NCBI GenBank assembly: GCA_018896315.1
Contig: JAHIMV010000056.1
Coordinates: 1-23,116, forward strand
Origin: Patescibacteria group bacterium
GTDB lineage: Bacteria > Patescibacteriota > Patescibacteriia > UBA2591 > UBA6264
Length of the DNA stretch: 23,116 nt
Direction of reading: 5' to 3'
Shown here: one piece after another, positions 1 to 7,297 of the stretch
Position numbering within the stretch: the first letter of the stretch is position 1
Layout: the number at the start of each line of letters is the position of its first letter
The notes under the pieces: model-generated
What the model was told of the DNA's origin: nothing
Seen by the model: the letters and a program-made list of their open reading frames with translations, nothing else
The model's database searches: none
Made by a program: the position numbers and the translations under genes

Positions 1-300
1 CCACTCAGCAAACGGGGCTTGGACAATAAAAGGAACTGACAAATCAACTGATTCTTTTAATTCTAAAGAAAAATCTTGAATAATAGCTTCTTCTATTTCA
101 GATTCTTCTGGAATATCTCCAATAGGAAAATCCTCTGTTTGAACTTCTTCTTGATAGTCTTGTTCTAATGGTTCTTGCTTAACATCTGGAGCAGAAGAAA
201 ATTCTCTTGGACTAAATAACCAAAAATCAAAAACAAAAACTACTGCCAAAACAACGAATCCGATAATTATTTTTTGAAAAAGACTTCTACTTTCTTCCAT
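1..300 (-). CDS. Membrane-anchored C39-like peptidase, N-terminal part
   Basis: Partial gene: it starts at the ATG whose last base is 300 and runs off the left edge, giving 100 residues. Residues about 8-28 form one hydrophobic segment (IIIGFVVLAVVFVFDFWLF), so it is probably anchored in the membrane with the rest outside. An acidic linker rich in Glu (about 35-80) follows. The last visible residues, VPFIVQAPFAEW, resemble the conserved opening of the peptidase C39-like (Peptidase_C39_2) domain, which normally continues into the catalytic Cys region; that Cys is outside the window. The first 14 bases overlap the end of rfbB, so it is the last visible gene of the minus-strand envelope operon. 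The family call rests on a short motif only. Confidence 0.6.
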   Translation of the reverse strand, partial: MEESRSLFQKIIIGFVVLAVVFVFDFWLFSPREFSSAPDVKQEPLEQDYQEEVQTEDFPIGDIPEESEIEEAIIQDFSLELKESVDLSVPFIVQAPFAEW

Positions 301-1288
301 ATTGTATTCTATAGTATTTTAAATACTCTCCAGACTTTATTCTTTTCCACCAATCCTGATGATTTCTGTACCAGTCAACTGTTTGCTCTAATGCTTGATT
401 AAATTTATACTTTGGCTCCCAGCCAAGTTCTTTTTTAATTTTTGAACAGTCTAACGCATAACGAAAATCGTGCCCTGGACGGTCTTTAACATATTCAATC
501 CAAGAACTATCTTTGCCTAATTTTTTTAAAAGAATCTTAGTGATTTCGATATTTTGCTTTTCGCAATTACCTCCAATATTATATACTCCACCAGGTTTCC
601 CTTTGTGTAGAACCGTATCAATACCGGAACAATTATCTAAGACATAAAGCCAATCACGAATTTGTCTTCCATTACCATATATTGGAACTTTTTTTTCTTG
701 TAAAAGATTTGTAATAAACAAAGGTATCAATTTTTCTGGAAATTGGAATTCACCGTAGTTATTAGAACTACGAGTAATTAAAACCGGTAAATTATAGGTC
801 TTAAAGTAAGCTCGACACATTAAATCAGCCCCTGCTTTAGACGCTGAATAAGGACTATTAGGTAGAAGTGGATCAGTCTCTTTAAATTTACCCTTTTTAA
901 TAGAGCCATAAACTTCATCTGTCGAGGTAAATAAAAATTTCTTTAATTTATATTTTTTAGCTGCCTCTAATAATACATATGTGCCATACACGTTTGTTTG
1001 AACAAAATCTTCGGCTCCTAATATGGATTTATCAACATGACTTGAAGCTGCTCCATGGACAACATAATCAACCTTCCTTGTTATTCTATCTACTAAAGAT
1101 TTATCACAAATATCGCCCCTCACAAATGTATACCTCTTGTTACTCTTAAAATCCTTTGTATTTTCTAAACGACCAGCGTAAGTCAAAACATCTAAATTGA
1201 TAACTTGACAATCCAAATATTTATTCAGTATATAGCGAATGAAGTTTGAAAGAATAAATCCACACCCCCCTGTGACTAATAATTTCAT
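287..1288 (-). CDS. rfbB: dTDP-glucose 4,6-dehydratase
   Basis: Extended short-chain dehydrogenase that converts dTDP-glucose to dTDP-4-keto-6-deoxyglucose, the entry step to dTDP-rhamnose and other deoxysugars; cytoplasmic. I start it at MKLLVTGG (base 1288), because an 18-residue upstream extension has no counterpart in the family. Visible: N-terminal NAD-binding TGGCGFILSNF, the TDEVYG segment, the YSASK active-site YxxxK, SNNYGEFQFPEKLIP and RDWLYVLDNC. The 333-residue length is normal. Oddity: the third glycine of the Rossmann GxxGxxG motif (usually GGAGFIGS) is leucine here, although the rest of the active site looks intact. It follows the GtrA gene by 22 bp and overlaps the next gene by 14 bp. 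No later dTDP-rhamnose genes are seen in the window. Confidence 0.93.
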   Translation of the reverse strand: MKLLVTGGCGFILSNFIRYILNKYLDCQVINLDVLTYAGRLENTKDFKSNKRYTFVRGDICDKSLVDRITRKVDYVVHGAASSHVDKSILGAEDFVQTNVYGTYVLLEAAKKYKLKKFLFTSTDEVYGSIKKGKFKETDPLLPNSPYSASKAGADLMCRAYFKTYNLPVLITRSSNNYGEFQFPEKLIPLFITNLLQEKKVPIYGNGRQIRDWLYVLDNCSGIDTVLHKGKPGGVYNIGGNCEKQNIEITKILLKKLGKDSSWIEYVKDRPGHDFRYALDCSKIKKELGWEPKYKFNQALEQTVDWYRNHQDWWKRIKSGEYLKYYRIQYGRK

Positions 1289-1310
1289 ATAATTACTAAT
1301 TAAAAACTCT

Positions 1311-1778
1311 TTATTTAAAAGTCCAAAATTTATTAAATCCAAAATTCCAAAAAAGAACGATTAGACAGGCAAAAACCCAAGATATCCTATAATCAAACCC
1401 TACAAATTCTGTAAAAGAATAAATTATTAATATATTAATAAGCAATCCTGAACTGGCAATAACTGAAAATCTTAACAATTGATTAAAAGCTTGTTTTCCT
1501 TTAATTAAATTATTAAAAGTCCAAAATTTATTAACTAAAAAATTAAATATTGCCGAAAAAATAAAACCCAATATACATGAAATTAAATACCAAACGTTTA
1601 ACCATTCTGTGAAAGAATATAAAATTAGGAAATTAATTGCTGCACTAAGGCCTCCAACAACAACAAACCTGGACAACTGCCTTAAATAAATGTGTTTGCC
1701 AATAATCGGCAATTTAAACAAAAACCTGTCTATCCATGAAAATAATCCTTTTATGTTTAAAAAATCTCTTTTTGTCAT
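1311..1778 (-). CDS. GtrA-family membrane protein
   Basis: Small polytopic membrane protein of 155 residues with four hydrophobic segments (about 38-58, 62-82, 101-121 and 128-150). It shows the two repeated family signatures, FNFLVNKFWTF and WNFGFNKFWTF, each at the end of a two-helix unit, so the protein is an internal duplication. GtrA-like proteins are associated with moving lipid-linked sugars (undecaprenyl-phosphate-glucose type) across the membrane for decoration of surface polysaccharide. Its ATG overlaps the mltG stop by 4 bp (ATGA), indicating translational coupling, and rfbB follows, which fits a surface-glycan role. Substrate cannot be told from sequence. Confidence 0.88.
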   Translation of the reverse strand: MTKRDFLNIKGLFSWIDRFLFKLPIIGKHIYLRQLSRFVVVGGLSAAINFLILYSFTEWLNVWYLISCILGFIFSAIFNFLVNKFWTFNNLIKGKQAFNQLLRFSVIASSGLLINILIIYSFTEFVGFDYRISWVFACLIVLFWNFGFNKFWTFK

Positions 1779-2818
1779 TTAAGATAAAGATTTTTATTTC
1801 TATTATGCTCTTCTATTGTCTGACTAAAAATCATTTCTCCTTGATCTGTTGACAAAAAACAACAATAATCATTTTCTAAAGGATCAAGAGCCGCCTTAAT
1901 AGAAGAAAGGCCTGGATTATTAATCGGGCCCGGAGGCAAACCTGCATTAAGATAAGTATTGTATGGAGAAGGAATCCTTGTATCTTCAAAACTTAATCTT
2001 GCTTTGGGGACACCAAGAATATAATTAATAGTTGCGCAAGATTCTAATGCCCAGCCAACTTTCAATCTTTTCCAAAAAATATCAGCGATTAAACGCCGAT
2101 CTTGATCCAAGGCTGCTTCTTTTTCAATTAAAGAAGCCATGGTGACAATTTCAAAAATATTTCTTCCAGCTTGCTCTGCTCTTTGTCTTAATTCAATACC
2201 TATTTTTTCATCAAAATTCTCCAATGTCTTTTTAATAATTGCTTCAGCTGTTGTTTCTTTATAAAACCGATAAGTGTCTGGAAAAAGATAACCCTGCAAC
2301 ATAGCCTCTTTAGAAGATTTTTCCACAGCTTCAGATAAAAATTCATATTTATCTAAAATCTCTTGATTTTGACTAATAGTATTTAATGCAAGTAGAAATT
2401 CTTCCTCGGAAATTATTTCCTGTTTTTTTAAAAATTTTTCCACCTCCTTATTTGTCCAACCCTCAATAAATGTTACTTCTTTCTCTTGGGCCAATGGCGA
2501 GCTAATTAAAGACTTAACCAAGTCCTTTAATCCCATTCCTATTTCTACCTTATATTCACCTGGCCAAAACTTATTTTTAGCCCTGCTTAAAAAAGCATAA
2601 ATCTCAAAAGTCTTAATATTTTTTATCAGACCCTGGTCTTTTAATTTTTGACCAATTTCTTTTAATCCCTCTCCTTTTTCCACTAAAATAGTTATTGCTT
2701 CTACGTCTTGCTCGTCAATAACAGAAACACCTGGAGAAAAATTTTGAAATGAAAAATATAAAATAATAACAATAACTGCGAAAATTAAATAACCCAAAAT
2801 TATTCTTTTTTTGGACAT
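1775..2818 (-). CDS. mltG: Endolytic murein transglycosylase MltG (YceG-like)
   Basis: Membrane-anchored lytic transglycosylase that cleaves nascent glycan strands and so sets glycan length; it acts outside the cytoplasmic membrane. One N-terminal hydrophobic segment (about residues 6-24) precedes a LysM-like region (ITILVEKGEGLKEIGQKL) and the YceG catalytic domain. The catalytic glutamate lies in MASLIEKEA, and the conserved PSPYNTYLNAGLPPGPINNPG block is present. The segment that is usually LQSDPTVxY reads LESCATINY here, so the usual Asp-Pro is replaced by Cys-Ala, while the catalytic Glu remains. At 347 residues its length is normal. It overlaps a small upstream ORF by 19 bp and the GtrA gene by 4 bp, giving a tight envelope operon. 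Confidence 0.93.
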   Translation of the reverse strand: MSKKRIILGYLIFAVIVIILYFSFQNFSPGVSVIDEQDVEAITILVEKGEGLKEIGQKLKDQGLIKNIKTFEIYAFLSRAKNKFWPGEYKVEIGMGLKDLVKSLISSPLAQEKEVTFIEGWTNKEVEKFLKKQEIISEEEFLLALNTISQNQEILDKYEFLSEAVEKSSKEAMLQGYLFPDTYRFYKETTAEAIIKKTLENFDEKIGIELRQRAEQAGRNIFEIVTMASLIEKEAALDQDRRLIADIFWKRLKVGWALESCATINYILGVPKARLSFEDTRIPSPYNTYLNAGLPPGPINNPGLSSIKAALDPLENDYCCFLSTDQGEMIFSQTIEEHNRNKNLYLK

Positions 2819-2943
2819 ACTTTTTTATATAATTCTTTAATTTGTTTTTTCTTTTCTTTAAAATCTGAAATTTCTCGTTGCAAACGAGCTTTTTCTAAAC
2901 GAATATATTTTCTCACACTTTTAGATAAACGTTTCTTAAACAT
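2800..2943 (-). CDS. Small basic hypothetical protein upstream of mltG
   Basis: A 47-residue ORF beginning MFKKRLSKSVRKYIRLEKAR and ending VCPKKE. It is dominated by Lys and Arg, has a heptad-like helical middle, and shows no membrane segment. It overlaps the mltG start by 19 bp and is preceded by a plausible promoter, so it is probably the first gene of the operon. I do not recognise its function; a short charged helix could bind nucleic acid, ribosome or another protein. The alternative is that it is only a translated leader that couples ribosomes into mltG. Confidence 0.6.
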   Translation of the reverse strand: MFKKRLSKSVRKYIRLEKARLQREISDFKEKKKQIKELYKKVCPKKE

Positions 2944-2954
2944 ATGATAATCAA

Positions 2955-2983
2955 ATTATATTTTTTATATTAATTTCATTCAA
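2955..2983 (-). promoter_or_regulatory. Sigma-70-type promoter of the mltG operon
   Basis: On the minus strand, TTGAAT (2983-2978) and TATAAT (2960-2955) are separated by 17 bp. The predicted start near 2948 leaves only about 5 nt before the ATG at 2943, and there is no Shine-Dalgarno sequence. Confidence 0.55.
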
Positions 2984-3021
2984 ATCATAACAAAAATCAA
3001 ATGTAAAAACAAGACAAACAT

Positions 3022-3050
3022 TTGTCATTTTAAATAAAATGAGCTATACT
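3022..3050 (+). promoter_or_regulatory. Promoter of trxB, predicted leaderless
   Basis: TTGTCA (3022-3027), a 17-bp spacer and TATACT (3045-3050). Seven bases separate the -10 box from the ATG at 3058, so the predicted first transcribed base is at or next to the start codon. Confidence 0.7.
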
Positions 3051-3057
3051 CATACTT

Positions 3058-4005
3058 ATGAATTCAAAATCCAATATAATTTATGATTCAATTATCATCG
3101 GAGCTGGACCAGCTGGTTTAGCTGCCTCTATTTATGCTTCTCGTTATGGTTTAAAGCACTTAATTATTGGTGTTTTAAAAGGAGGAACTGCTACAGAGGC
3201 TTTTATAGTTGAAAATTATCCAGGATTTAAATCAATTTCTGGCAATGAATTAATGCAAAAATTTATTGAACACGTTAAACAATATAACCCTGAAATAATT
3301 TCTACTGAAGTGAGCAGCATAAAAAAACAGAAAAAGTATTTTGAAATAAAAACCGAATTAAATAAAATCTTTAAAACTAAAACAATCATTCTAGCTTTGG
3401 GTGTTCATCATCGCACTCTTTCAGTTATTGGAGAAAAAAAATTTCTTGGTAAAGGGATTAGTTATTGTTATACTTGCGATGGACCCCTTTTTAAAAATAA
3501 AATTGTAGGAGTTATTGGAGGCGGAGACGGCGCATTAACAGCTGCTCTCTTTCTTTCCAAACATGCTAAAAAAGTTTACTTGATTCATCGACGAAAAGAA
3601 TTTCGTGGACAAGTTGCTTGGCAGAATAGTGTTGATAAAGAAAAAAAGATTATTAAAATATTACAAAGGCAAATAAAAGAAATACGTGGCGATAAATTTG
3701 TGAAAGAAGTTATTTTAGATTTTCCCTATAAAACAAAAAAAAGTCTGAAAATTGATGGACTTTTCATTGAAATAGGCACTTTACCGTCAGGAGCAAAAAT
3801 AATTTTTAAATCTCCTTTAAACTTAAAAAGGGATAAATTAAACTATATTGTTACGGACCGCTCAATGCAGACAAATATTCCAGGGATATTTGCTGCTGGT
3901 GATATTACCAGTCCGCCAGAAAAATTAAGACAAATTCTAACTGCTTCTGCTGAAGGATCTATTGCCGCGGTCAGTGTTCAACGTTTTTTAGTAAAACGAG
4001 GGTAA
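3058..4005 (+). CDS. trxB: Thioredoxin reductase (NADPH, FAD)
   Basis: Low-molecular-weight thioredoxin reductase that passes electrons from NADPH through FAD and a redox disulfide to thioredoxin, in the cytoplasm. Domains in order: FAD-binding GAGPAGLAASIYA (residues about 15-27), the redox pair CYTC in SYCYTCDGP (usually CATC), the NADPH-binding IGGGDGALTAALFLS, the HRRKEFR arginines that select NADPH, and the C-terminal FAD-binding GIFAAGDITSPP. Length of 315 residues is standard. The gene has its own promoter and apparently no untranslated leader. Its last 28 bp overlap the end of the convergent lspA gene. No thioredoxin gene is visible in the window. Confidence 0.93.
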   Translation: MNSKSNIIYDSIIIGAGPAGLAASIYASRYGLKHLIIGVLKGGTATEAFIVENYPGFKSISGNELMQKFIEHVKQYNPEIISTEVSSIKKQKKYFEIKTELNKIFKTKTIILALGVHHRTLSVIGEKKFLGKGISYCYTCDGPLFKNKIVGVIGGGDGALTAALFLSKHAKKVYLIHRRKEFRGQVAWQNSVDKEKKIIKILQRQIKEIRGDKFVKEVILDFPYKTKKSLKIDGLFIEIGTLPSGAKIIFKSPLNLKRDKLNYIVTDRSMQTNIPGIFAAGDITSPPEKLRQILTASAEGSIAAVSVQRFLVKRG

Positions 4006-4430
4006 TCTAATATAATTATTTGCCAAATTAAAATAATTACACCAACTAAAATCATTAAGTCAGCGACATTAAAAACAGCAATAAACTGTAAGTCAAAATA
4101 ATCTATTACTAATCCATGTTTCCAGCGATCTAAAAGATTACTAAAAGCTCCTGCTAAAATTAGCATTAAACACGAAATATTAATTAAATGTTTTTTTTGA
4201 TAACTTTTAATCAATTTTGAAATCAACCAAAAAAGAATAATAATTAACAAAAAATAAAAAAATATTCCCTTTAAAGGAATACCTAAGGCAATATTCGGGT
4301 TGGTCGAAAGGGAAAAATTAAAAAAATAAATCTCCTTTATTGCCCCTTCAAGAGCTATTTTTTTTAAAAATCTATCCAAAATAAAAAGAAATAATATTAA
4401 AAGGTTAATCCAGAATACTCGTCTATTCAT
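3978..4430 (-). CDS. lspA: Lipoprotein signal peptidase II
   Basis: Aspartic protease of the inner membrane that removes the signal peptide of diacylglyceryl-modified prolipoproteins. Four hydrophobic segments are visible (about 6-18, 55-72, 82-97 and 121-141). Conserved blocks: NPNIALGIPL, the GAFSNLLDRW..GLVIDYFDL region holding the first catalytic Asp (in VIDYF), and FNVADLMILVG with the second catalytic Asp. The usual GNLIDR glycine is serine (SNLLDR). At 150 residues it is of normal size. The ATG begins one base after the stop of the TraR/DksA gene, so the two are co-transcribed. Its 3' end overlaps trxB by 28 bp on the opposite strand. Confidence 0.92.
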   Translation of the reverse strand: MNRRVFWINLLILFLFILDRFLKKIALEGAIKEIYFFNFSLSTNPNIALGIPLKGIFFYFLLIIILFWLISKLIKSYQKKHLINISCLMLILAGAFSNLLDRWKHGLVIDYFDLQFIAVFNVADLMILVGVIILIWQIIILDYPRFTKKR

Positions 4431-4431
4431 T

Positions 4432-4797
4432 TCAATTTTTATTTATTTTGCAAGATAAACAATATCGCGCTGTTGGCAAAATTTTTATTCTTTTCTTCCC
4501 AATTTTTTTGCCGCAAATTTCACATAAACCATACTGATTACGAGTAATTTTTTGTAAAGCCAATTCAACCTTTTCTAGTGATCCTTTTAAATTTTCTCCC
4601 ATGGAGACTGCGTCAACAAACGCTGCTACCTCATCAGCGTTTTCATCTTCAGCTCGACCATACTCTGGAAATTTTGGCTCATACCTATTTCCATTCCGAC
4701 CGCTCTTTTTAGCTATCTGTTCAAGTTCTTTCTTAATTTTCCGTTGTTGGCCTTGTAATTCTTCTTTTATAGAAGATAAATTATTTAACATAAACAT
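4432..4797 (-). CDS. TraR/DksA-type zinc-finger protein
   Basis: A 121-residue protein with an N-terminal coiled-coil (about 5-30), an acidic middle (EYGRAEDENADEVAAFVDAV) and a C-terminal four-cysteine zinc finger, CEICGKKIGKKRIKILPTARYCLSC. This architecture is that of the DksA/TraR family, whose members enter the secondary channel of RNA polymerase and alter promoter open-complex stability, sometimes with ppGpp. The usual DksA coiled-coil tip DxxDxA is only loosely matched by the acidic segment, so whether it acts on RNA polymerase is an inference. The stop is TGA, one base before the lspA ATG. Pairing of a TraR/DksA-like gene with lspA probably reflects simple co-transcription. Confidence 0.85.
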   Translation of the reverse strand: MFMLNNLSSIKEELQGQQRKIKKELEQIAKKSGRNGNRYEPKFPEYGRAEDENADEVAAFVDAVSMGENLKGSLEKVELALQKITRNQYGLCEICGKKIGKKRIKILPTARYCLSCKINKN

Positions 4798-4814
4798 TCA
4801 TTTTTACTTTTTAA

Positions 4815-4837
4815 GAGAAAAAAGGGGATTTCCCTTG
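4815..4837 (-). terminator. Candidate intrinsic terminator after the 4912-6150 gene
   Basis: On the minus strand AAGGG-AAATC-CCCTT followed by a T run forms a short GC-containing hairpin with a U tract, between the stop of the upstream gene (4912) and the TraR/DksA start (4797). Confidence 0.45.
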
Positions 4838-4891
4838 TTTTCTTTTCAACGTCATTAAGTATATAATTAAAAAATCGCATAGCAAGGGGGT

Positions 4892-4900
4892 TTATCCACA
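4892..4900 (+). other. Isolated perfect DnaA box
   Basis: TTATCCACA matches the consensus DnaA box exactly and lies in the 114-bp spacer between two minus-strand genes. It is single, so it is not evidence for an origin; chance occurrence is possible. Confidence 0.3.
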
Positions 4901-4911
4901 GGTAACTCTGA

Positions 4912-6150
4912 TTAGAAACCTAATGTTAATCTTCCTTTTATCTCTTGTTCTATTTGAATAATTAATAAATTTTTTAAAGGTAATTTATTACTTTGAAAAA
5001 ATATACCTTTTTCAATTTCTTGAATCTGAAATCCAGAGAAAAGCTTATTTGGGGTGTTAATAATTTCCTCAAATAAAGAAATCTTATTAGAAATAAAATT
5101 CTGTCCCTTGTCTTGCCAGACAATAAAACCTGTTTGTTCTTGATTTTCAAAAAAATCTATTGGCCAGTAATGTACTAATGTCTGATCAAATTCCTCTGTT
5201 TTAAAATTAAATTCATCTAAATCAACGATTAATTCTGTAAATTTTGTTTGATCAGGTAATAATACCTGTTTTTTTGTTGGCATTTGAACAGCTAAAGCTT
5301 GTTTAATTTTCTGTAATAAAAAATCAGCTGAGTTGATTTGAGGCAAAACAAAAACAAAACCTTGATTAGGATTATTGTCCAAGATAAAATCATCAAAAGA
5401 AAATAAATTTTCCTTGTAATCTTGATTAGGTAAATTTATAGAAAAAAATAAATTTTCAGCATTTAAGACAGAATAAAGACTGATTCCTGCTAAATCATTT
5501 CCTGGCTGGTTAATCTCATTTTCTTTTTTCATCTCTTCTTGTAAATCTTTAAAATTAACATAACCATTTGCCCAAACTGAAGATCTTAATCTTGAAAGTA
5601 AAGGGTCTTTTTTATTAAGAAGGCTTTGAGACAGAAAAAAATCTGAAGATTGAAAATCGTTTAAAAAAGACTGATGAGAAGAAACTGCCCAAATATGTGT
5701 TGTTAATTCTTGCACATAAAAACCCTTTAATGATTTAATTAATGAAGAGGGGTTGGACCATCTTTTTAACTTTAACAGGAGAATTATCTCCATTTCTGAC
5801 AAAAGCCCTTTATTGTTTTTATAGATTCGTTCCTGAGGAAATAAAACTAAGGCAATTTCATTTATAAATTCTATATTTTCTGTTTTAAATGTATTCTTAA
5901 TTAAGGCCAATCTAGAATCATTTTCTGAAAGACCAGCTAAAATTTGTTGTATTTTAAAATCATTAAGCCACTGATTACCCAAACAACCAGTCCGTCGAGC
6001 CTGATTCAAATCTAAATGTAAATAAAGAAAACTATTTTTAGGAACGAATTCAATTAAATTATCTGGCTGCCAAAAAAAATAAATAGACAACGCAACAATA
6101 ATTAAAATAATACCTAAAAATAATATTGCGTTTCGTGATCTAAGTCTCAT
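4912..6150 (-). CDS. Membrane-anchored protein of unknown function (DUF3352-like)
   Basis: 412 residues with one N-terminal transmembrane segment (about 8-27) and a large soluble part that is probably extracytoplasmic. The passage after the membrane segment (NLIEFVPKNSFLYLHLDLNQ) resembles the start of DUF3352-type proteins, in which a statement of 'P.dt..y..ld' precedes repeated beta-rich modules, but the match is by eye and weak. No catalytic motif is visible. The gene starts at ATG 6150, immediately downstream of a strong promoter that overlaps the divergent rpsA promoter, so it appears to be monocistronic and leaderless. A terminator-like hairpin follows it. Confidence 0.7.
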   Translation of the reverse strand: MRLRSRNAILFLGIILIIVALSIYFFWQPDNLIEFVPKNSFLYLHLDLNQARRTGCLGNQWLNDFKIQQILAGLSENDSRLALIKNTFKTENIEFINEIALVLFPQERIYKNNKGLLSEMEIILLLKLKRWSNPSSLIKSLKGFYVQELTTHIWAVSSHQSFLNDFQSSDFFLSQSLLNKKDPLLSRLRSSVWANGYVNFKDLQEEMKKENEINQPGNDLAGISLYSVLNAENLFFSINLPNQDYKENLFSFDDFILDNNPNQGFVFVLPQINSADFLLQKIKQALAVQMPTKKQVLLPDQTKFTELIVDLDEFNFKTEEFDQTLVHYWPIDFFENQEQTGFIVWQDKGQNFISNKISLFEEIINTPNKLFSGFQIQEIEKGIFFQSNKLPLKNLLIIQIEQEIKGRLTLGF

Positions 6151-6156
6151 GAAAAC

Positions 6157-6185
6157 ATAATAAAATAAAGAAAAAGGCTTGTCAA
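6157..6185 (-). promoter_or_regulatory. Promoter of the 4912-6150 gene, predicted leaderless
   Basis: Minus strand: TTGACA (6185-6180), 17-bp spacer, TATTAT (6162-6157), then 6 nt to the ATG at 6150. The -35 box shares five bases with the -35 box of the divergent rpsA promoter. Confidence 0.7.
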
Positions 6186-6207
6186 TCTTTCTAAAATCTT
6201 ATATAAT
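6179..6207 (+). promoter_or_regulatory. Promoter of rpsA, predicted leaderless
   Basis: TTGTCA (6179-6184), 17-bp spacer, consensus TATAAT (6202-6207), then 7 nt to the ATG at 6215. The TTG that would begin a longer reading frame at 6179 is this -35 box, which decides the start of rpsA. Confidence 0.78.
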
Positions 6208-6214
6208 AAAATAT

Positions 6215-7294
6215 ATGCAAGATACAACAAACAAAAAAGACTATAGTCAGTTAATAAAATCTCTACCTAGACTTGGTGATCTTATTGAAGGAACGGTTAT
6301 TGAAATTGGCCGTAATGAAATTTATTTAGACATTAACGGCTTAACCACTGGGGTTGTCAGGGGACCTGAACTTTTTGACGAATCCGGAGAATTTTCTAAC
6401 CTAAAAAAGAAAGATAAAATTTCTGCTACAGTTATTGATTTAGATAATGAAAAAGGTTTAATTGAATTATCCTTTCGTCATGCTAGTCACAAAAAGGCTT
6501 GGAACAGGCTTGAAGATATCGCTAAAGGCGAAAATTCTTTATTAGTTAAAATTGTCGAAGCAAATAAAGGAGGTTTAATTATTCTAAGTGGTAAAATTCA
6601 AGGATTTCTACCTGTCTCACAATTAAAACCCGAGCATTATCCTCGAGTCAACGATGGTGATAAAAATAAAATTTTAGAAAAATTAAAAAATTTTATTAAC
6701 AAAGAAATACTCGTTAAAATTATTACCATTGATGAAAAAAATGCAAAACTAATTGTTTCTGAGAAAGAAGTTGATCCAAGTAAAAAGAATTTTGTACATA
6801 AAAATTACAAAGTTGGTGATATTGTTAAAGGAAAAATCAGCGGATTGGTTGATTTTGGTATCTTTGTAACTTTTGATAAAAATCAAGAGGGTTTAGTTCA
6901 TATTTCCGAATTAGCCTGGCAAAGAATTGACCATCCTCAAGATGTGGTGAAAATTGGAGAAGAAATAAAAGCAGAAATTATTGGTATTACTGATGATGGT
7001 AAAATTTCTCTTTCAATTAGAAGATTATTAAAAGATCCTTGGAGTACTGTCAAGAAAAAATATAAAATTGGCCAAAAGGTTAAAGGAAAAATTTTAAAAG
7101 TTAATCCTTTTGGCCTTTTTGTTGAGTTAGACAAAAATATTCACGGGTTGGCTCATATCTCAGAACTATCAAAAGCCCCAATTAAAGATATTTCTAAGGT
7201 CGCCAAAGAAAATGATATATTGGATTTTAAAATTGTTTCAATTGAACCAGAAGATCATCGTCTTGGACTATCATTGGTTGAAGGTAAAAAATAG
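6215..7294 (+). CDS. rpsA: Small ribosomal subunit protein bS1, four S1 domains
   Basis: 359 residues starting MQDTTNKKDYSQ. Four S1 RNA-binding modules can be followed: about residues 20-90 (GDLIEGTVIEIGRNEIYLDI), 97-185 (LLVKIVEANKGGLIILSGKIQG, the most diverged), 195-265 (GDIVKGKISGLVDFGIFVTF) and 282-355 (GQKVKGKILKVNPFGLFVEL). Modules 3 and 4 carry the full G-FGxFV...GLVHIS signature. E. coli S1 has six modules, so this is a short form as in many Gram-positive and reduced-genome bacteria. bS1 binds mRNA and assists initiation on leaders, interesting here because many genes appear leaderless. It is followed by ftsH after 3 bp and has its own promoter. A longer version starting at 6179 is rejected. 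Confidence 0.9.
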   Translation: MQDTTNKKDYSQLIKSLPRLGDLIEGTVIEIGRNEIYLDINGLTTGVVRGPELFDESGEFSNLKKKDKISATVIDLDNEKGLIELSFRHASHKKAWNRLEDIAKGENSLLVKIVEANKGGLIILSGKIQGFLPVSQLKPEHYPRVNDGDKNKILEKLKNFINKEILVKIITIDEKNAKLIVSEKEVDPSKKNFVHKNYKVGDIVKGKISGLVDFGIFVTFDKNQEGLVHISELAWQRIDHPQDVVKIGEEIKAEIIGITDDGKISLSIRRLLKDPWSTVKKKYKIGQKVKGKILKVNPFGLFVELDKNIHGLAHISELSKAPIKDISKVAKENDILDFKIVSIEPEDHRLGLSLVEGKK

Positions 7295-7297
7295 CTT

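Noticed and set aside
4601..4858. Plus-strand frame opposite the TraR/DksA gene
   Set aside because: Shadow of a clear zinc-finger gene on the other strand.
4892..4900. Replication origin at the perfect DnaA box
   Set aside because: Only a single box, with no cluster, no AT-rich unwinding sequence and no dnaA.
6179..6214. TTG start giving a longer bS1 protein
   Set aside because: The TTG is part of a TTGTCA-N17-TATAAT promoter and the ATG at 6215 follows at the leaderless distance used by other genes.
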